Source: Ursus arctos (lineage: Eukaryota > Chordata > Mammalia > Carnivora > Ursidae). Taken from it: a DNA stretch of 64,000 nucleotides. Positions 43,521 to 54,091 of this stretch are shown here, piece by piece. The position numbers and the translations under genes were made by a program. The stretch lies in NCBI RefSeq assembly GCF_023065955.2, contig NW_026622874.1, positions 31,633,772 to 31,697,771 on the forward strand, written 5' to 3'. Every line of letters begins with the position of its first letter. Positions within the stretch are counted from its first letter, which is position 1. The notes beneath the pieces are model-generated. The model made no database searches and was not told the DNA's origin. It worked only from the letters and a program-made list of their open reading frames with translations.

Positions 43521-44285
43521 AGTCCACCACCCCACAAAGGAACCCCCGTGCCCAGGCTCCTCTCTGAATCGAATAGTCTTGCAGGGCTTCTGCTCCCTGA
43601 GTCTGAGCATGACCCAAGGGCCCTCCCACTTCCTGGGGATAATTCCGCTGGGAAATCAGAATAAAATGCATTATGGGCTTAAAAACAAACAAATAAATAC
43701 AATGAATTATTACTCTTGTGGGTTCAAAAGATAAACTCTCCCTCAAAGTTCCTAAGTATTAATCCACAAATCACCGAAAAACCCAAAATGGTTAGAGACG
43801 CTAACAGTGTGCCGTGACCCGAGGGAAGTGACGGTGGATGACACCTAGTGATGTGTGTAGACTAACCACCTGACCAAGTGTGAAAAGAGGCAGAGGCTGA
43901 TACCGTCGCTCAGCTTAGCGTAGGGTTTGGGGAGTGAAGCGATGCCCGCAGAGTGGGGAGAACCCCAGTTTCTCTAGCTGCTGAGGGGCTGACTGACAAT
44001 CACGGATGCTGAGGCTCTCTGCAGAGTGTGAGGCAGGGGGAGCCCTGCTGTGCTTCACTGAGGAGTCTGGGTAATAGAACCCCAGAGAGGAAGGGGCCCT
44101 TACAGAGTGCAAAGATGCTTCTGTGTGATAGGAGCTTTGGAGGCCCGAAGCGAAGGGGGCTGGCTTCCTTCCCCAGGGTGGCAGAGGTGAAAGGAGCCCC
44201 AGGGTCTCTGGACTTGTGCCGTGTTCTTTGCACAGCGTCCTGCTGCCTCCCTTTAGGAAACAAATCTCTAGTTTCCAGAACATTT
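43521..44285. other. unique stretch
   Basis: No repeat is recognised. Overlapping open frames of about 90-120 codons on both strands (43915-44303) have no family resemblance. Confidence 0.45.
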
Positions 44286-44289
44286 ACGT

Positions 44290-44570
44290 ACCAGAGTTAT
44301 TAAAAAAATCTATCACAAAACAATCACAGTAACTGAAAATCCCTATTCACTGCTCGATCTGATAGGTAAATTACTGAACTTTTGATTTATGTAACTCATT
44401 ATCATTGCACGGTCGCTGCAGTGATATGCTCCATTTGTCTCCTCGATCATTATGTGGTTGGTTCTCTCTATGTCCTGAAAGCAAGACCTTAATAATAACC
44501 AGCAAGGGTAATGCAATTAGCAAGATGTGGCATTTGTGTGAGCAGTTAGCCGTGCATGTGTGTGCGTGCA
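44290..44570. promoter_or_regulatory. second candidate conserved non-coding element
   Basis: Repeat-free AT-rich block: AAACAATCACAGTAACTGAAA, GATAGGTAAATTACTGAAC, GATTTATGTAACTCATTATC, CCTTAATAATAACCAGC, GTAATGCAATTAGCAAGATG. It lies 1.3 kb from the first candidate and has the same kind of homeodomain and octamer-like content. It ends where a TG-rich simple repeat begins at about 44555. Confidence 0.4.
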
Positions 44571-44612
44571 TGCATGAGAGTGAGTGTGTGTGTGTGTGGG
44601 GGGGGTGGATGC
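44555..44612. repeat. TG-rich simple repeat with G run
   Basis: GTGTGTGCGTGCATGCATGAG, then (TG)n, then a run of G. Confidence 0.85.
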
Positions 44613-45155
44613 CGAGGAGGTGTGAGGGTTGGAGACATTCAGTGCACAGAGGAATTAAGTCTATCTTTTGGGATGGGTGCCCCCTTCGCTCCAGATGCAG
44701 GAGGATGATGGGGCCTGTGGAAGTCTCTTTAGATCCTCAGACAGTCCCACTGGGGCTCCTGGGGACAAGCTGCAGTGTGTGGGGCCAGGGAAGGGGAAGT
44801 ATCAGCGTGGGGAAGGAAGAGAAGGGATTGCTGGGGATTTCAGAAGCTGGTTGCCCTAGTGACCTGAGAGATGAGGTCGTTCATCCCAGCTCACAGAAAG
44901 TCGTTACTGCTCTTCTGATTGCATCTGTCCCTTGGGGAAGATTGTGACAGTGCTCGGGCTACAAACGCCCAGCCACTTTGGAGTGGATGGCACACCGACC
45001 CAAGCGGTTTAAGGAAGCTAGAGGAGCAGAAATGCTTCCTTTGCCCTTCCCAGCCTTTCCACTGGACAGGCACTTTTTGGGGGGTAAGTGGGGGGTTAAA
45101 AAAGGTAACGGGCAATCAAACCAATACGATTTTCTACAAGTCAGACTCAATATCT
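44613..45155. other. unique stretch
   Basis: A 181-codon frame (44405-44947 +) runs through here and the preceding candidate element. It has no recognisable domain and I treat it as chance. Confidence 0.45.
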
Positions 45156-45169
45156 AAAAATGCAATACA

Positions 45170-45382
45170 GGGGTGCCTGGGTGGCACAGCGGTTAAGCGT
45201 CTGCCTTCGGCTCAGGGCGTGATCCCGGCGTTATGGGATCGAGCCCCGCATCAGGCTCCTCCGCTATGAGCCTGCTTCTTCCTCTCCCACTCCCCCTGCT
45301 TGTGTTCCCTCTCTCGCTGGCTGTCTCTATCTGTGTTAAATAAATAAATAAAATCTTAAAAAATAAATAAATAAATAAAAAT
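45170..45382 (+). mobile_element. CAN-SINE, young ursid-type
   Basis: Complete sense copy with GGCACAGCGGTTAAGCGTCT head and (AAAT)n tail. It is flanked by a perfect 14-bp duplication AAAAATGCAATACA at 45156-45169 and 45383-45396. The right-hand duplication is itself the left target repeat of the next SINE. Confidence 0.96.
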
Positions 45383-45397
45383 AAAAATGCAATACAA

Positions 45398-45580
45398 TTG
45401 GGCACCTGGGTGGCTCAGTCAGTTAAGCATCTGCCTTCGGCTCAGGTCATGATCCCCGCGAGTCCCAGGATCAAGTCCTGCATCAGGCTCCCTGCTCAGT
45501 GGGGAGTCTGCTTCTCCCTCTGACCCTCCACATCTAGTGCTTTCTCTCTCTCAAATAAATAAAATCTTTTAAACAAAAAT
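45398..45580 (+). mobile_element. CAN-SINE, older
   Basis: GGGCACCTGGGTGGCTCAG head, GGGGAGTCTGCTTCTCCCTC body and AAATAAATAAAATCTTTT tail. It is flanked by AAAAATGCAATACAATT (45383-45399) and AAAAATTCAATACAATT (45581-45597). Confidence 0.95.
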
Positions 45581-45599
45581 AAAAATTCAATACAATTTA

Positions 45600-46052
45600 A
45601 ATCAGCAAATACTTATTGAAGGACACCTGATAGTTATGATTATTACTGATAATATAAATAGCATATACTGTACTGGAGTGGTGAATTAATTAAAAAAAGA
45701 GTAATGCATGATTCCTGCCTCAGAGGAGTTTACAATCTACTGAGCCAGGAGCCCATGATCCAAGTGCCTGTAAGACAAAGCAATAGATGAGTGATAGGAG
45801 AAGCATCCAAGCGTGGTGAGGGGACAGGTTTTGGGACGTACATGTGAGCTGTATGACATGGAATGGCGGGTTTGGGACAGGAGGAGGAGGCCATAGCACG
45901 CAGGCAGGAGGAACAGCATGTGGCCAAGCGGTGCTGGGAGAGTGGCCGTCACCTTCGGGTACCAGGTGTCCAGCTGATCTAGAACCAGGATCACTCTGCT
46001 CTGAGTTTGGTGGGCACGGGACCATGACAAAAGCCTCAACCTGGGTGTCCCT
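45600..46052. other. unclassified stretch
   Basis: 45600-45770 carries GCATGATTCCTGCCTCAGAG and TTACAATCTACTGAGCC, an old interspersed-repeat ending of uncertain family. The remainder is unique. Confidence 0.35.
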
Positions 46053-46071
46053 CACATTCTTAGGCTTTTTT

Positions 46072-46102
46072 CTTCCTTCTTTTCTTTCTTTTCTTTCTTT
46101 CT

Positions 46103-46150
<48 letters not shown>

Positions 46151-46267
46151 TTTACTTTCTTGATTTTATTTATTTCTTAAGTAAACTGTACACCCAACAT
46201 GGGGCTCAAACTCACGACCCTGAGATCAAGAGTTGCGTGCTCTACCGACTGAGCCCGTCAGGTGCCC
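46072..46267 (-). mobile_element. short tRNA-only CAN-SINE variant with (TTTC)n tail
   Basis: Antisense: the (TTTC)n tract at 46074-46155 is the element's A-rich tail. It is followed by TTAAGTAAACTGTACACCC, GGGCTCAAACTCACGACC and head ending GTCAGGTGCCCC. The target duplication CACATTCTTAGG (46053-46064) / CACATGCTTAGG (46268-46279) brackets tail plus element. Confidence 0.9.
46074..46155. repeat. (TTTC)n tetranucleotide repeat
   Basis: About 20 units with few interruptions. It lies within a SINE tail. Confidence 0.95.
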
Positions 46268-46289
46268 CACATGCTTAGGATTTTTTTCT

Positions 46290-46475
46290 TTTAAGATTTT
46301 ATTTATTTATTTATTTGACACAGAGAGAGAGAGAGAGAGCGTGCACGCGTGCAGGAGAGCGAGCAGGAGCAGGGTGAGGGGCAGAGGGAGAAGCAGGGGT
46401 CTCCATCTCTGGACCCTGGGATCATGACCTGAGCCAAAGGCAGACACTTAACAGACGGAGCCACCCAGGCGCCTC
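46290..46475 (-). mobile_element. CAN-SINE
   Basis: Antisense: AAGATTTTATTTATTTATTT tail, (GA)n body and head ending CCACCCAGGCGCC. It is inserted 20 bp beyond the short SINE. Imperfect TAGGATTTTTTTCT / TGGGGTTTTTTTCT flanks are present. Confidence 0.92.
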
Positions 46476-46499
46476 ATTTTGGGGTTTTTTTCTAAAACA

Positions 46500-47640
46500 G
46501 AAACCACTTCAATGAAACATTCCATCTGCTTTGCTAAATGACTGTTTTGGAAAATGCAATGCATCAACCCTTTGCAAATGACATATTTAATCTGGGCCCC
46601 TCACAGCTCTTACTAGATAAGTCTTCAAGCACACACTCCTCCCAGGCTTGTCTACAGTGACAAGAGAATGTTCATGAGTCCGAAGATTTGTTAGCTATTG
46701 TTGTAAGGTGCATTGTTTCAGTGACAGAGCAATGTAACTTTTCTGTTACTAATGTGTGTGGCAGGGGTGGGTAGTACAAATAGCAGTTATTTTAAGTTTT
46801 TTTCTGGGACCCCTGGGGGCCACACTTCCCCATCAGTCTGTTAGTTGGAGAGAACTGGAAGCCAGGACAAAGACTCTTCTCAGGCTTCCCTGGGGCCCGC
46901 ATTGATTGTGCGAAGTACTGCCTCAGGGCATCTGCTTTCCCAAGCAATCAATGCAACAACACGGGTGAGAAATGAGTAACAGCAACTGCTTAGCATCCAT
47001 TCTTCCTTGTAATTAATATCACGTGGCTGCGTGAACGGCCTGGAGCTGTCTGGTGGAGAAATGCTCATTCAGAGAAACCAAGCAACAAACAAACAAACAC
47101 GAAAAGGCGTGCTGGCACATAATTCTTGCAAAACGCAAAAGGGAAAGGTCTTACCTCAAAGCTGTCTATAACTGAAATACCACTGGGAGTTTATGTTTGG
47201 TCTTTTTTCTTCTCCTCTGAAAAATCAGCTCATATATTTTCTTGCAACCAAGACAAGCACTCTCTTAATTGTTCCATTAAAAGAGGTGTTGAAATGTTAC
47301 TAATTGTCAAATGCAATTAAGTATAGCAACATGTCACAGGTAAATTAACGAGAAGCCAGGTGCTTGGAGGGGGGTGGTGCCCAGCCTTGGCGCTGTTGGG
47401 AATAATCGTTATCCTTTCTGGAGGTGACTCCTGCTTGCCTAACCATGGAACTGTATGCATCACGCCAGCCCCTGATTACAGCTTTTAAGGGTTTCTGACT
47501 CATCAGTGGCCATTTGCTGTGAGTAGTTTTTAGCGGCTCTCTCTCTAAAAGCTTGATAGTGATGTTATTAGGAGAGAGTGTTGGTAACTTAAAAAGGAAA
47601 AGTCAATTGTTATCCTTGAGTAACCCAGCAGAAAGGAACA
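46500..47640. promoter_or_regulatory. repeat-free block, possible regulatory DNA
   Basis: More than 1.1 kb without a recognised repeat, in an otherwise repeat-dense area. It contains CTTGTAATTAATATCACGTGG, TACTAATTGTCAAATGCAATTAAG, CCCCTGATTACAGC and GTCAATTGTTATCC. No coding signal. It may contain conserved elements; the call rests only on repeat absence and motif texture. Confidence 0.3.
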
Positions 47641-47919
47641 GGATTTGCAAAGAATTCCATGTCCCACATCTGCAAGTGTAGAAAGCAGCACCCACAAGGA
47701 CAGAGGTGCTTGAAGGACATGGTGCTCTCGTCGTTGTAGCTGAGTTAGGTTTGCATTCCTTCATCTGATTTCACATTTATTTATTTACTCATTTCAAAGG
47801 CATTTCCACTGTACTATGTGCAGTGAAACATACAGAAGTATAAAACGGGACTTGGGGAGTCCTGCTCTCATTGTCAACTGCTTCATCTAGGTTAAGCACA
47901 CAGTTTCTTTTCTTTTTTC

Positions 47920-48120
47920 AAAAAATCTATTTTATTTTATTTATTGTTGTTGTTGTTATTATTATTATTTTTAGAGAGGAGGAGGGGGCAGAGAGAGAGA
48001 GGGTGAGAGTGTCTTAGGCAGGCTCCACACCCAGCTTGGAGCCTGACTCAGGGCTCAGTCTCAAGACCCTGTGCTGAAATCAAGAGTCAGAAGCTTAACC
48101 AAATGAGCCACCAGGTGCCA
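47920..48120 (-). mobile_element. CAN-SINE, older
   Basis: Antisense, with a (GTT)n(ATT)n tail at 47945-47972, GAGGAGGAGGGGGCAGAGAG body, CAGGGCTCAGTCTCAAGAC middle and head ending CCACCAGGTGCCA. Confidence 0.88.
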
Positions 48121-48129
48121 CAACACACA

Positions 48130-48255
48130 CACTTTCAAGAAGACTATGAGCTCTTGGAGAGTAGGGACCTGGTCCTATTCTTTTTTTGTATCTCCAACAT
48201 CATGTGCAGTGCCTGGCACATATTAAGAACTCAGTAAACATTTAATGGTAATAAA
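48130..48255 (+). mobile_element. L2 LINE 3' end
   Basis: GAGCTCTTGGAGAGTAGGGAC, ATCTCCAACATCATGTGCAG, TGCCTGGCACATATTAAGAA and CTCAGTAAACATTTAATGG are the L2 3' terminus. Confidence 0.85.
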
Positions 48256-48574
48256 CAGAAATGATAAACCTGGTTGGGAGAGGGGACTGTGTTGGGGAGG
48301 AAGGGTACATTTGGTTGGAGTTGGTGTTTGTGGTGATGACAGGACCTCTGTGTAGACGTGTTTGAAGTCTGGTCAGACATTGGAGACCAAGTTCCTCATG
48401 AGGTTAGGGCTGGATGTTTGTCGTCGGATGCCACTTGTGAAGAAGGGCTAGGTGAACTGCAGGGCCCTGTCCTGATGGAGAAAGAGGGAGAAGGCCAAGG
48501 GCTCCTGCAAGTGTACATTGTGCAGGGTGCCCAGGGTTGTGGGAGGAGGCAGGGGATCTAGAACTCTCCGTAAC
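48256..48574. other. unique stretch
   Basis: A 67-codon frame at 48358-48561 has no recognisable domain. Nothing else is seen. Confidence 0.45.
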
Positions 48575-49123
48575 TGCAGGGGAGGAAGAAGTTTCCTAAC
48601 CCATTTAGGATTCTTGGATGGGTCTGAAAGTTAAATTGACAAAGACAGATTCACAGGAGAAAAGCATACAGATTTTATTAAATTTTTCATGTGTATGGAT
48701 ACCTCCACAAGAGAATGAAGACAGAAGGAGAAACCAGAGCAGGAAGCTTTTACACCTTTTAGACAAAGAAAGAGTAAATTCGTCAAGAAGTGATAAGACA
48801 AAAGGGTTTGGGCTAGGCCTAGTAAATGGTGAAGAGATAAGTAGGAAGATAAAGGTTAGTTTAACAAGATTTGTTTGCACAGATTTCTTGGTTCTAAATT
48901 CTCCATCTCTGGTGATAAGAATATCTTCCTTCGTCTTGGTACAGAGTGGGAAGCTTTCATGTGGGAGTTTTATGACCTGTTTCAGGGAAGAAGGGTGAGT
49001 GGGCTAGGGAGGAGGGTTATCAGCGTGACCTTCCTGCTTCTGCCATTTTTCATATTCCTTCAGCTTATGATATTCAATATGACAAGTGTCGTATTGTGGG
49101 GTAGCATGTCCTGAACGCCATCA
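48575..49123 (-). mobile_element. class I ERV LTR, antisense, solo
   Basis: It starts TGCAGGGGAGGAAGAAG (U5 end complement) with GACAGATTCACAGGAGAAAA, and ends with CTGAACGCCATCA. The minus strand therefore begins TGATGGCGTTCAGGACATG, closely matching the start of the LTR at 54699 (TGATGGGGTTCAGGGCAGA). No internal region adjoins it. Confidence 0.8.
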
Positions 49124-49239
49124 TTACCAACCACCCTGCTTCTCAGTGCCAGGCCCTGAGTGGGCAGAGAAGTCAGTGGACGATCTCGTCTGACAGACTG
49201 GCTGGGCCTTTCTGGCACAGGAACACAGCTCTAGAAGGG

Positions 49240-50085
49240 CAGTGTGTGAGGGGCTGTGTGGGTTTTCCCAACACCAACAACCAATTCCCCAACACCAGTT
49301 GGGTGTCCAACAGTCCAATTCAATTCAGATACAAATGATCCGGAGTTAGTGCAGACCCCACAGGTCAGGATAACAGCTCAGTCCCACAAGCCTGCCCTCA
49401 CTTCAGACACCAGTCACAAATGTGGTGCCCAGACCACCAACATTTCTGCCTGGCTGATTACAAATTCAGTTTCCCATGATCCCTTCTCCAGGTTTGATAA
49501 TTAGCTAGAACAACTCACAGGCATCAAGAAAGTGCTTTATTTGTTATTACCAGTTTATTGTGAAGGATATAACTCAAGGGTAGCCAAAGGGAAGAAAGGC
49601 ATAGGGCAAGGTATGGGGGTGGGAGGTGGAAAGTTTGCATGCCCTTAGTGGGTACACTACTCTCCCAGCGATTCAATGTGTTCACCATCCTGGAAGCTCC
49701 CCAAACCCCATTGTTTCTTTTCTTTTTTATTCTTTTCTTTTCTTTTCCTTTCTTTTCTTTTTTAATGGAGGTTTTGTTTCATTATGTAGGCATGATAGAT
49801 CAAATCATTGCTGATTGACCTCAATCTCCAGACCTGCTCCTCTTCCTGGAGGGAGGTCAATGAGGCTGAAAGTTCTAGCCCTCTAATCACTTGGTTGGTT
49901 TTTCCCGCCGCCAGCTCCTATCTTCAAGCTATTTATTGCCCCTCCCCCCAACCAAAAGTTATCTCATTAGCATACAAAAGATACTGTTATTGCTCCGGAG
50001 ATTCCAAGGTTGTTAGGAGCTCTGTACCAGGAACAGGGATGACTAAGTCAAAATGTTTGTATTTTATTATCCCACAGGGCCCATT
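49240..50085 (-). mobile_element. old ERVL-type LTR (MER21-like?), antisense
   Basis: On the + strand: GTGGGTTTTCCCAACACC, CACCAGTTGGGTGTCCAAC, AACAACTCACAGGCATCAAG, AGTGCTTTATTTGTTATTACC, GGCATGATAGATCAAATCATTG, CCTCTAATCACTTGGTTGG, ATCTCATTAGCATACAAAAG and GGAGCTCTGTACCAGGAACA. This series is the antisense of a widespread old mammalian LTR with a CCAGTTGG(T)GT box. I think it is of the MER21 group but am not certain. A TTTTC-rich patch interrupts it. Confidence 0.7.
49716..49768. repeat. TTTTC-rich simple repeat
   Basis: Imperfect (TTTTC)n inside the LTR. Confidence 0.88.
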
Positions 50086-50203
50086 TCAAAGATGTCCACA
50101 CAGGGAGCTCACTTCCCGTGGGGCTGTGATGAATATGCCGGCCTGGGTACTTTCCTCCCATCCTGCTATAACTCCGCCTCATACGTCTCAAACTTTTCTT
50201 TTC

Positions 50204-50413
50204 TTTTTTTTTTTTTAAGATTATTTATTTATTTATTTGACAGAGAGATAGAGACAGATAGCAAGAGAAAGAGCACAAGCAGGGGGAGCGGCAGGTAGAG
50301 AGAGAGGAAGCAGGCTCCCACTGAGCAAGAGACCTGATGTAGGACTGGATCCCAGGAACCCGAGATCATGACCTGAAGGCAGATGCTTCATTGACTGAGC
50401 CACCCAGGCGCCC
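50204..50413 (-). mobile_element. CAN-SINE
   Basis: Antisense: poly-T, AAGATTATTTATTTATTTAT tail, body with GAGCACAAGCAGGGGGAGC, and head ending CCACCCAGGCGCCC. Confidence 0.94.
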
Positions 50414-50857
50414 TTTACTTCTTACACTTTTGAGGCAAAGCAGTTTGGAGATGTTGTTGCTAATATAGTCCCTGCCGTCCTGTCAAAATGGATCTCCTCC
50501 TAGGACACACACTCCTGCTCCACCTTCTGTGGAGATGCAGTCTCGCGGAAGGGAGCTTGGGGTGGGCGTGTCCCAGAACAAAGAAAAGCAGGCAGTACGT
50601 ACGTAAAGTTACTTCCAAACTCAGGTACCATCATGTTTGGGTTTCTATTGTTTTTGATCAAAAACAGTGGCTGTCTTGGGGGGTTGACAGGAAACTGAGT
50701 GGTTGTCTTGTTAAATACTCAAGTAGAGCCCTAGGAAGTTCACCCGAGGAGCTACAAGATATTAAAGATTCCCACTCCAAGATTTATAAACTCAGACTGC
50801 TGAAGTGTGGGAGAGAGAAGGCAAGAATTCATATTCATAAGCTCCACATGTGATTCT
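50414..50857. other. unclassified stretch
   Basis: Open frame 50488-50853 + (about 120 codons) has no recognisable family. Given the ERV-like sequence further right it could be retroviral debris, but I see no motif. Confidence 0.35.
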
Positions 50858-51072
50858 TTTTTTAAAAAAAGGTTTTATTTATTTATCTTATTTTAGAGAG
50901 AGAGAGAGTGAGTGGGGGAGGAGACTCAGCAGGACAGGGAGAGAGAGAGAATCCAAACAGACTCCACGATGAGTGCAGAGCCCAAAGTGGGGCTCGATCC
51001 CATGACCCTGAGATCATGACCTGAGCTGAAACTAAGAGTCAGATGCAAAACTGACTGAGCCACCCAGGTGCC
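50858..51072 (-). mobile_element. CAN-SINE, older
   Basis: Antisense copy flanked by a 16-bp duplication with one mismatch (CTCCACATGTGATTCT at 50842-50857; CTCCCCATGTGATTCT at 51073-51088). Confidence 0.95.
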
Positions 51073-51089
51073 CTCCCCATGTGATTCTG

Positions 51090-53580
51090 TTATCTAGCCT
51101 CATTTATTTTATTCATCCAGTCATCCCCTTGAAATTTGTACCTGGGTTTCGATAAAAACCTGAACATCCTCTCTCCCCGACATCTCCTCCCCGTAGCATA
51201 TGAAGAGACACTCAGCTGAAGGGGGAAGGAAATAGACTATTGGGGACCTGGCCCAGGACTTAATCAGAAGAGTAGCCAAGCTCCAAAGAACGGTTCATTC
51301 CCAGCAAAAGCAGGTCAGCTATGCCAAAGTCAAGCCCATGGTTGGAAAGAATGGGACTCTGACCCATGAGATGGAGACATCTGGATTAATGCTCCTGCAA
51401 TCTTAAATTTCCATATTTTTCTAAACACTCTGAGTCTGAATGAGAGGACCATTCTTTCCCATTAAGGGTTAGACTGAGTCCTTTCATGAAGATGATCTAG
51501 AAGTTTCTCCAAGCAAAGGCATGCTTGGTCTGCCAGCAAAGGAATGAGATGGTATTCTTGAAGGAACTGCAGAACCTAGCCAGGAAAGAATGCATGGCAT
51601 TATATTTTGACAGTTCTGAACCTAGGAGTTGGGAAAGCAGAACACAAATTTAGATAAAAGGGAGCTTATTGATATGGAAGCTTTTTTTTTTTTAACTGCC
51701 TCACAAGGAGCTCAGGAGATGGTACAAACACACTCCTAAGACATCTCCCAGAATCATGGCAAAAGGAATGGCTCTCGCTAAGTTAGGTAGAAATGCCAGA
51801 ATTGCCAAGGGAGATGGTAGAATAATGGATTAGAAAGCTCAGAGAAGCAGGCATGTTGCATGAATATAATACACATGGCTGGATGACTACGGTCCATGGA
51901 CGTGCCCAGAGGAAACAATAGAGAATGGACTGAGAGGGGCACCAGCATCAGTAGGAAGGTGAGTGATGGTTCTCTATAGGCCTGCGCTGATAGGAGATAT
52001 GGCTGCAGAAATAGGCTCCCTAGTGACAATGGGGATGATAAACCCTGTAACAGTGGCTAAGTGGTTGTGCTTAACTGTCAGAAGCCCGGTGGGTATGATT
52101 ATCATAAATAATGGCAAAGCTACAATCAGAGGGCGCCTGACCTGAAGAGTTATGGAGGTATTTACGGAACACAGCACCCCTAGCGGCAAAATATATGGGC
52201 AGCCAACAAGGGTACTGCCTAAACTGTACAATTAAAAAGAAAAATCAAGAATGGAGAATTAGGAGGCTGAGAGCAGTTACTCCATGAAAATGTCATGATT
52301 CCTTGCTCAGTTTTCAGGTCTGGAACTCACTCAGGGAAGGAGTAAGGAACCTAAACACAGTAGCAAGTGTACATAATATTAGGTCTACCAGTTATTTTCC
52401 AAAGGGATTAGAGCCATTTACTCCACTAGAGAGGGAGGGGATACTCAAGCATTTTAAGGACTCTTGGGCGCAGGGTCTGAGTAGACATCAATGCCTAGAA
52501 ACTGGAGGTGGTACCATGTCCTCACGGATACGGAGGCCAGCTGATAATTGGAGGTTTGGCCTAGATCTGGCTCACAGTGTGTCCACTAGGTTTACAGGTC
52601 TACCCACAGGCCATTTCCTCGGTTCCTCTGTGTATAATGGGAATAGACATACTTGGCATTTGGCAAAGCCATCCATTCGTTCCTTGGCCTGAGGGGTAAG
52701 AGTTATTACATTGAGAAAGGCTAACTGAAAGCCTTCGAATCTGCCACCACTCCCACCGCTGGCCAAAATAGTAGATCACAAACCATATCACAATAGCACA
52801 TCCCAGTGGGAAGGGCAGAAATTAGCTCTGGTCTTAAAGAGCTGAAGGATGCAGGGGTTGCGGTCCTTCTCATAGTCTCTATTTAATTCACCACTCTGGC
52901 TTCTGCAACAACACACAGATCCTGGAAGATGACAATGAATTATCTAAAACTCAAGCGAAGAGTAAATTCAGTTACACCGACCTTTTGCTACAACAGATGA
53001 ACATGGTCTGGGGTGTGGGGCAGGTTATGAGCAGGATGGACAGGCAAATGTGTGCTTTTCCATCTCTATCAAAAAAGAGAATCAGAAATGATCGGTATTC
53101 ACTTGGAATGGACGTTGGTCTATCTTTATGGTTTTGCCCCATCCTCTCCCACCCCCCATCATCATATTATGTAAAGAGACTTGGGTCATCGAGACATCCC
53201 ACAGAACATCACACTGGTCCACTCTGTGGATGCCAGCCCAGTCAATCAGACTGGATGAGCATGTTGGAGGTCTTGGTAAGAGTATGAGGGTCCTGATGCT
53301 TGAACCATACCATCAAGCCCACTCGATGGTACTAGGGTGTCAGTGATGGTGAACCATGACCTTCGGGAAAGTCCCAGTGAGAAAATCGCAACATAGACAC
53401 CTGGGATTCTGGGACAGAGCCATGCCATCTACAGCAGAGAATGACACACGTTTGGAGAAACAGCTCATGGAGTGGCACTGGGTCCCCGGACAGAGGGAAC
53501 ACTTGACCATGGGACATTCCTGACCGTGCGTGTGGAATTGCCCATCACGGGCTGTGTCTGTTGCAGAATGAAATGCATTA
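51090..53580 (+). mobile_element. ERV-L-like internal region, heavily decayed
   Basis: 53040-53560 is recognisable in sense orientation as pol of the ERV-L/MaLR-int kind: an ACATCACACTGGTCCACTC reverse-transcriptase block (about 53207), then ATCGCAACATAGACACCTGGG, GACAGAGCCATGCCATCTAC and CTTGACCATGGGACATTCC of the RT C-terminal/RNase H linker region. 51930-52250 (GATATGGCTGCAGAAATAGG, CCCTAGCGGCAAAATATATGG) fits a gag/pro area less certainly. 51090-51930 is assigned only by continuity. Stops and frameshifts are frequent. No flanking ERV-L LTR pair is seen unless the antisense LTR at 49240 is an unrelated neighbour. Confidence 0.55.
53040..53560 (+). pseudogene. ERV-L-like pol remnant (RT C-terminal part)
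   Basis: Reverse-transcriptase fragment. The block that would carry the YxDD catalytic motif lies at 53223-53234, where the frame reads S-V-D-A, so tyrosine and one aspartate are lost. Further right the frame shifts, and stop codons interrupt every frame, so no protein of useful length remains. Alignment is from recall of the family, so boundaries are approximate. Confidence 0.5.
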
Positions 53581-54090
53581 GGTTTTTACTGCGGTGAAAA
53601 CAAGGACAGGTAGTCTGAGTAGAGTTGTCTTCACTGCTAATTAATCTTGGGTGTGCAGCTGTTTATCCCATTTAAAGAAAGCCTTCTGACGTCGCAGGGA
53701 CACTTTTTTTTAACCTAAAAGTTGCTTTTCATTTTTCTCTAGAGCCTCGTGCCCTAAGGTTCTTCTCTTTCCTCAGTAGGAACCTGATAAACACTAACAG
53801 ACTCCCTGACACCTAGCACGGGAGAACGGTCGTGCTTGGCCCTGGGCGAACCCACACAAGCAGCAAACACTTGTCTTCAGCTCTCCAGATCTCTTTACTG
53901 TGCTCTTTCCCCACTTGGTGCCACATCACCTCTCTTTCCTTTCTGTCTTTTCCTGGAGTGTGTGCATTTAAAAAATGTGTTTGTTTTTGGTTTCATTTTT
54001 TGCTTTGGGAACAAAACACTCTATAGAAAGTCTAACAAACTGTCCCTCCCTTCAAAGTATCTATTTTGTTTTAAATTTGAGAGAATTAAC
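53581..54090. other. unclassified stretch
   Basis: No repeat is recognised with confidence. Overlapping open frames at 53832-54225 run into the adjacent LTR and are not genes. Confidence 0.4.
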
Positions 54091-54091
54091 T

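Noticed and set aside
43241..43537. Cys/Val/Tyr-rich and His/Thr-rich open frames on both strands
   Set aside because: They are translations of the alternating dinucleotide tract.
44405..44947. 181-codon open frame, + strand
   Set aside because: It starts within the candidate conserved element and crosses a TG simple repeat; no protein family resemblance.
45844..46278. 145-codon open frame with Phe/Leu/Ser-rich C-terminus
   Set aside because: The hydrophobic-looking end is the translated (TTTC)n tail of a SINE.
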